44,530 nucleotides of DNA from Ruminiclostridium sp. (GTDB taxonomy: Bacteria > Bacillota > Clostridia > Oscillospirales > Ruminococcaceae): positions 1-44,530 of the forward strand of contig JAGBLA010000131.1 of the NCBI GenBank assembly GCA_017635675.1, read 5' to 3'. Below are positions 42,105-44,530 of the stretch, one piece after another (position 1 is the first letter of the stretch; every line of letters begins with the position of its first letter). The translations under genes were made by a program, and so were the position numbers. The notes under the pieces were generated by a model. That model made no database searches. It was not told the DNA's origin and saw only the letters and a list, made by a program, of their open reading frames with translations.

Positions 42105-42529
42105 TGTTACTTCCGAAGAGAGTAAAGTACAGAAGACAGCAGAGAGGCCGCATGACCGGTAAGGCTATGCGCGGCAACAAGGTGTCCAACGGTGATTACG
42201 GTCTGCAGGCTCTTGAGCCCGCATGGATCACCTCCAACCAGATCGAGGCTGCCCGTATCGCGATGACAAGATACATCAAGAGAGGCGGTCAGGTGTGGAT
42301 CAAGATATTCCCCGACAAGCCAGTTACCGAAAAGCCCGCTGAAACACGAATGGGTTCCGGTAAAGGCTCGCCCGAGTATTGGGTAGCTGTTGTAAAGCCC
42401 GGCAGAGTTCTCTTTGAGATCGCGGGCGTTACCGAGGAAGTTGCAAGAGAGGCTATGCGTCTCGCAATGCACAAGCTTCCTATAAAGTGCAAGTTCGTAG
42501 CAAAGGAAAAGGAGGCTGACGCAGAATGA
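42104..42529 (+). CDS. rplP: Ribosomal protein L16
   Basis: L16 organises the A-site tRNA path on the 50S subunit. The 141-residue protein starts [19 protein letters not shown] and has the family core [19 protein letters not shown] and [19 protein letters not shown]. It overlaps rpmC by 4 bp. Confidence 0.97.
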   Translation: MLLPKRVKYRRQQRGRMTGKAMRGNKVSNGDYGLQALEPAWITSNQIEAARIAMTRYIKRGGQVWIKIFPDKPVTEKPAETRMGSGKGSPEYWVAVVKPGRVLFEIAGVTEEVAREAMRLAMHKLPIKCKFVAKEKEADAE

Positions 42530-42732
42530 AGAAGATCACAAAAGAGATCAGAGACCTTTCCGAAGCAGAGCTCGTGAACAGAGCTGCAGAGCTCAAGCAG
42601 GAGCTGTTCAACCTTCGTTTCCAGCTTGCTGTGAACCAGCTTGACAACCCCACAAGAATAAAGGCAGTCAAGAAAGAGATCGCAGTAATCAAGACCATCC
42701 AGCGCGAGCGCGAGCTTGCGGCTAAAAGCTGA
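42526..42732 (+). CDS. rpmC: Ribosomal protein L29
   Basis: L29 is a small helical hairpin at the tunnel exit next to L23. The 68-residue protein has the family motif [20 protein letters not shown] and ends [13 protein letters not shown]. The start overlaps the L16 stop (ATGA), giving coupled translation. Confidence 0.96.
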   Translation: MKKITKEIRDLSEAELVNRAAELKQELFNLRFQLAVNQLDNPTRIKAVKKEIAVIKTIQRERELAAKS

Positions 42733-42749
42733 GAGGGGAGGAGAACGAC

Positions 42750-43007
42750 ATGGAAGAAAGAAATCTCAGAAAGACAAGAGTAGGCGAGGTCGTAAGCAAC
42801 AAGATGGACAAGACCATCGTTGTAGCGATCAAGGATAACGTTCGTCATCCTCTCTATAAGAAGATCATCAAGCGCACTATAAAGCTCAAGGCTCACGATG
42901 AAGAGAACACCTGCAATATAGGCGATACAGTGGAGATCATGGAAACAAGACCTCTCTCAAAGGATAAGAGATGGCGCCTTGTTAACGTGATCGAGAGAGC
43001 TAAGTAA
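42750..43007 (+). CDS. rpsQ: Ribosomal protein S17
   Basis: S17 is a primary binder of 16S rRNA in the 30S body. The 85-residue OB-fold protein has [20 protein letters not shown] and [37 protein letters not shown] precedes the ATG. Confidence 0.97.
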   Translation: MEERNLRKTRVGEVVSNKMDKTIVVAIKDNVRHPLYKKIIKRTIKLKAHDEENTCNIGDTVEIMETRPLSKDKRWRLVNVIERAK

Positions 43008-43027
43008 GCGGAAGGAGCGAACAAGCA

Positions 43028-43396
43028 ATGATTCAGATGCAGACACGCCTCAAGGTCGCTGACAACACAGGAGCTAAAGAGCTTATGTGCATCAGAGTCC
43101 TCGGAGGTACTCGCAGAAAGTACGCCAATATCGGCGATATAATCGTCGCTTCCGTTAAGAAAGCGACTCCCGGCGGCACTGTAAAGAAGGGCGATGTAGT
43201 AAAGTGCGTTATCGTGCGCTCGGCTACGGGACTCAGAAGAAACGACGGAACCTATATCCGCTTCGACGAGAATGCTGCCGTTATAATCAAGGAAGACAAG
43301 ACTCCCAGAGGTACACGTATCTTTGGACCGGTTGCGAGAGAGCTTCGTGAGAAAGACTTCATGAAGATCCTGTCTCTTGCTCCCGAGGTATTATAA
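43028..43396 (+). CDS. rplN: Ribosomal protein L14
   Basis: L14 forms an intersubunit bridge and is the site where silencing factors of the RsfS type bind in other species. The 122-residue protein starts [19 protein letters not shown] and ends with [19 protein letters not shown], both standard. Confidence 0.97.
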   Translation: MIQMQTRLKVADNTGAKELMCIRVLGGTRRKYANIGDIIVASVKKATPGGTVKKGDVVKCVIVRSATGLRRNDGTYIRFDENAAVIIKEDKTPRGTRIFGPVARELREKDFMKILSLAPEVL

Positions 43397-43411
43397 GGGA
43401 GGACAAACAGC

Positions 43412-43726
43412 ATGAATAATTTACATGTAAAGACAGGCGACGAGGTCCAGATCATCTCGGGCAAGGACAAGGGCAAGACCGGTAAGGTGCTTCAGGTATC
43501 CCCCTCCGAGGGCAAGGTCATCGTCGAGGGCTGCAACATGGTCACAAAGCACGTCAAGGCAAGACAGCAGGGTCAGCTCAGCGGTATCGTGAAGGCTGAA
43601 GGCGCTCTGTACGCAAGCAAGGTAATGCCCGTATGCCCCAAGTGCAAGAAGGCAGTGCGTGTAGGCAGCGACATGAAGGACGGCAAGAGGATCAGAGTCT
43701 GCAAGAAGTGCGGCGCTGAACTCTGA
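43412..43726 (+). CDS. rplX: Ribosomal protein L24
   Basis: L24 starts 50S assembly. The 104-residue protein has the KOW motif [14 protein letters not shown]-like (here [14 protein letters not shown]) and a C-terminal zinc ribbon with CPKC and CKKC, a form found in many Firmicutes. GGGAGGACAAACAGC precedes the ATG. Confidence 0.96.
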   Translation: MNNLHVKTGDEVQIISGKDKGKTGKVLQVSPSEGKVIVEGCNMVTKHVKARQQGQLSGIVKAEGALYASKVMPVCPKCKKAVRVGSDMKDGKRIRVCKKCGAEL

Positions 43727-43814
43727 TTCACGGCTTGACGGAGCGGTCGGATAAATGAGCGGGCGCGAAAACGCCCAGCGGCTTCCGGCTTCCGTCGGTA
43801 AGGAGAAAAAAACA

Positions 43815-44354
43815 ATGTCAGAAATGAAAACCTATTACAAGGAGACCGTTGCTCCCGCACTTTTCAAGAAGTTCGGCTACAAGAGCGTTATGGAAACTCC
43901 GAAGCTCAATAAGATCGTTATCAACGTCGGCTGCGGCGAGGCTAAGGACGATCAGAAGAAGATCGACGCTATCATGAGCGACCTTTCCCAGATAACAGGT
44001 CAGAAGCCCGTTATCTGCCGCGCAAAGAAGGCTATCGCGAACTTCAAGCTCAGAGAGGGCAACATCATCGGCGTTAAGGTAACACTTCGCGGCGAGATAA
44101 TGTATGAGTTCCTCGACAGATTTTTCAATATCGCGCTTCCCCGTGTACGTGATTTCAGAGGTATCAACCCCAATTCCTTCGACGGCAGAGGCAATTACAG
44201 CGTAGGTATCAAGGAACAGCTCATATTCCCCGAAATAGACTATGAGAAGATCGACGCTATCCGCGGTATGGATATCAACTTTGTTACAACAGCTAAAACA
44301 GACGAAGAGGCAAAAGAGCTGCTCGCACTCATGGGCGCTCCGTTCGCCAAATAA
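43815..44354 (+). CDS. rplE: Ribosomal protein L5
   Basis: L5 binds 5S rRNA in the central protuberance. From the ATG at 43815, set by AAGGAGAAAAAAACA, the protein has 179 residues, the usual length; an in-frame ATG at 43755 would add 20 residues without a ribosome site. Family motifs are [13 protein letters not shown] and the IGVKVTLRG and [19 protein letters not shown] regions. Confidence 0.97.
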   Translation: MSEMKTYYKETVAPALFKKFGYKSVMETPKLNKIVINVGCGEAKDDQKKIDAIMSDLSQITGQKPVICRAKKAIANFKLREGNIIGVKVTLRGEIMYEFLDRFFNIALPRVRDFRGINPNSFDGRGNYSVGIKEQLIFPEIDYEKIDAIRGMDINFVTTAKTDEEAKELLALMGAPFAK

Positions 44355-44373
44355 GAAAGGTTAAGGAAAAGAC

Positions 44374-44530
44374 ATGGCAAAGAAATCAATAGTTGCAAAA
44401 CAGCAGCGCCCTGCAAAATTTTCTACCCGTTCTTATAACAGATGCAAAATATGCGGCAGACCTCATGCTTATCTCCGTAAGTTCGGAATTTGCAGAATTT
44501 GCTTCAGAGAACTCGCCTATAAGGGTCAGA
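44374..44530 (+). CDS. rpsN: Ribosomal protein S14, zinc-binding type (truncated by window end)
   Basis: The first 52 residues are present: [19 protein letters not shown], then [20 protein letters not shown] with the four zinc-binding cysteines and [10 protein letters not shown]. This is the short (about 61-residue) zinc-type S14. The protein would end about nine residues beyond the window. AAGGTTAAGGAAAAGAC precedes the ATG. Confidence 0.96.
   Translation, partial: MAKKSIVAKQQRPAKFSTRSYNRCKICGRPHAYLRKFGICRICFRELAYKGQ

Overview
The window reads as chromosome of a Gram-positive anaerobe of the Clostridia, most likely a Ruminococcus-type Oscillospiraceae. Grounds: a division/cell-wall cluster with a SpoVD-like PASTA penicillin-binding protein, a MurE with the meso-diaminopimelate motif DNPR, a zinc-type S14, an agmatine-based polyamine operon, and a surface protein with an NPATG sorting signal. 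Typical signals are AGGAGG-like ribosome sites and sigma-A promoters (TTGACA/TATAAT with 17-18 bp spacing). Organism assignment is inference.

Layout. (1) 1-7260, accessory/cell surface: a large secreted, Asp-rich, wall-anchored protein (minus); a lone zinc-ribbon tyrosine recombinase inside a 1.4-kb segment bounded by 18-bp near-identical direct repeats (2676-2693 and 4077-4094); a membrane acyltransferase; and a receptor-type PP2C phosphatase broken in two by a one-base frameshift. (2) 7261-8634: a membrane protein that looks like a SipW/Sec11-type signal peptidase without its catalytic residues. (3) 8789-16416: a polyamine operon, speA - speE-like - zinc-ribbon protein - carboxyspermidine dehydrogenase - carboxyspermidine decarboxylase - agmatine deiminase - N-carbamoylputrescine amidase - rubredoxin. 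It encodes arginine to agmatine to putrescine to spermidine without SpeD. (4) 16415-17908: a phage-like divergent switch in which an XRE/S24 repressor faces two small genes across three matching 14-bp operator-like sites. (5) 17913-19890: an ABC-F ATPase with one degenerate nucleotide site, whose 5' leader holds a 169-bp MITE-like palindrome. (6) 19910-33200 (minus): the dcw cluster mraZ-rsmH-ftsL-pbp-murE-mraY-ftsW-murG-murA-ftsQ-ftsZ, with no murF, murD, murB, murC or ftsA. Its FtsZ and FtsW have unusual N-terminal features. (7) 33661-37330: rimM-trmD, HPr, and a tightly coupled lipoprotein/membrane/zinc-ribbon/DUF2085 group. (8) 37402-44530: the S10-spc ribosomal protein operon, from a structured ~280-nt leader through rpsJ to the truncated rpsN.

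The most interesting items are the integrase-only repeat-bounded segment between a surface-protein gene and an acyltransferase gene, the XRE/S24 operator triplet, the signal-peptidase-like pseudoenzyme, the asymmetric ABC-F protein and the frameshifted phosphatase. I did not find a clear, wholly new defence or biosynthetic system. The repeat-bounded integrase is the closest candidate for an undescribed element.
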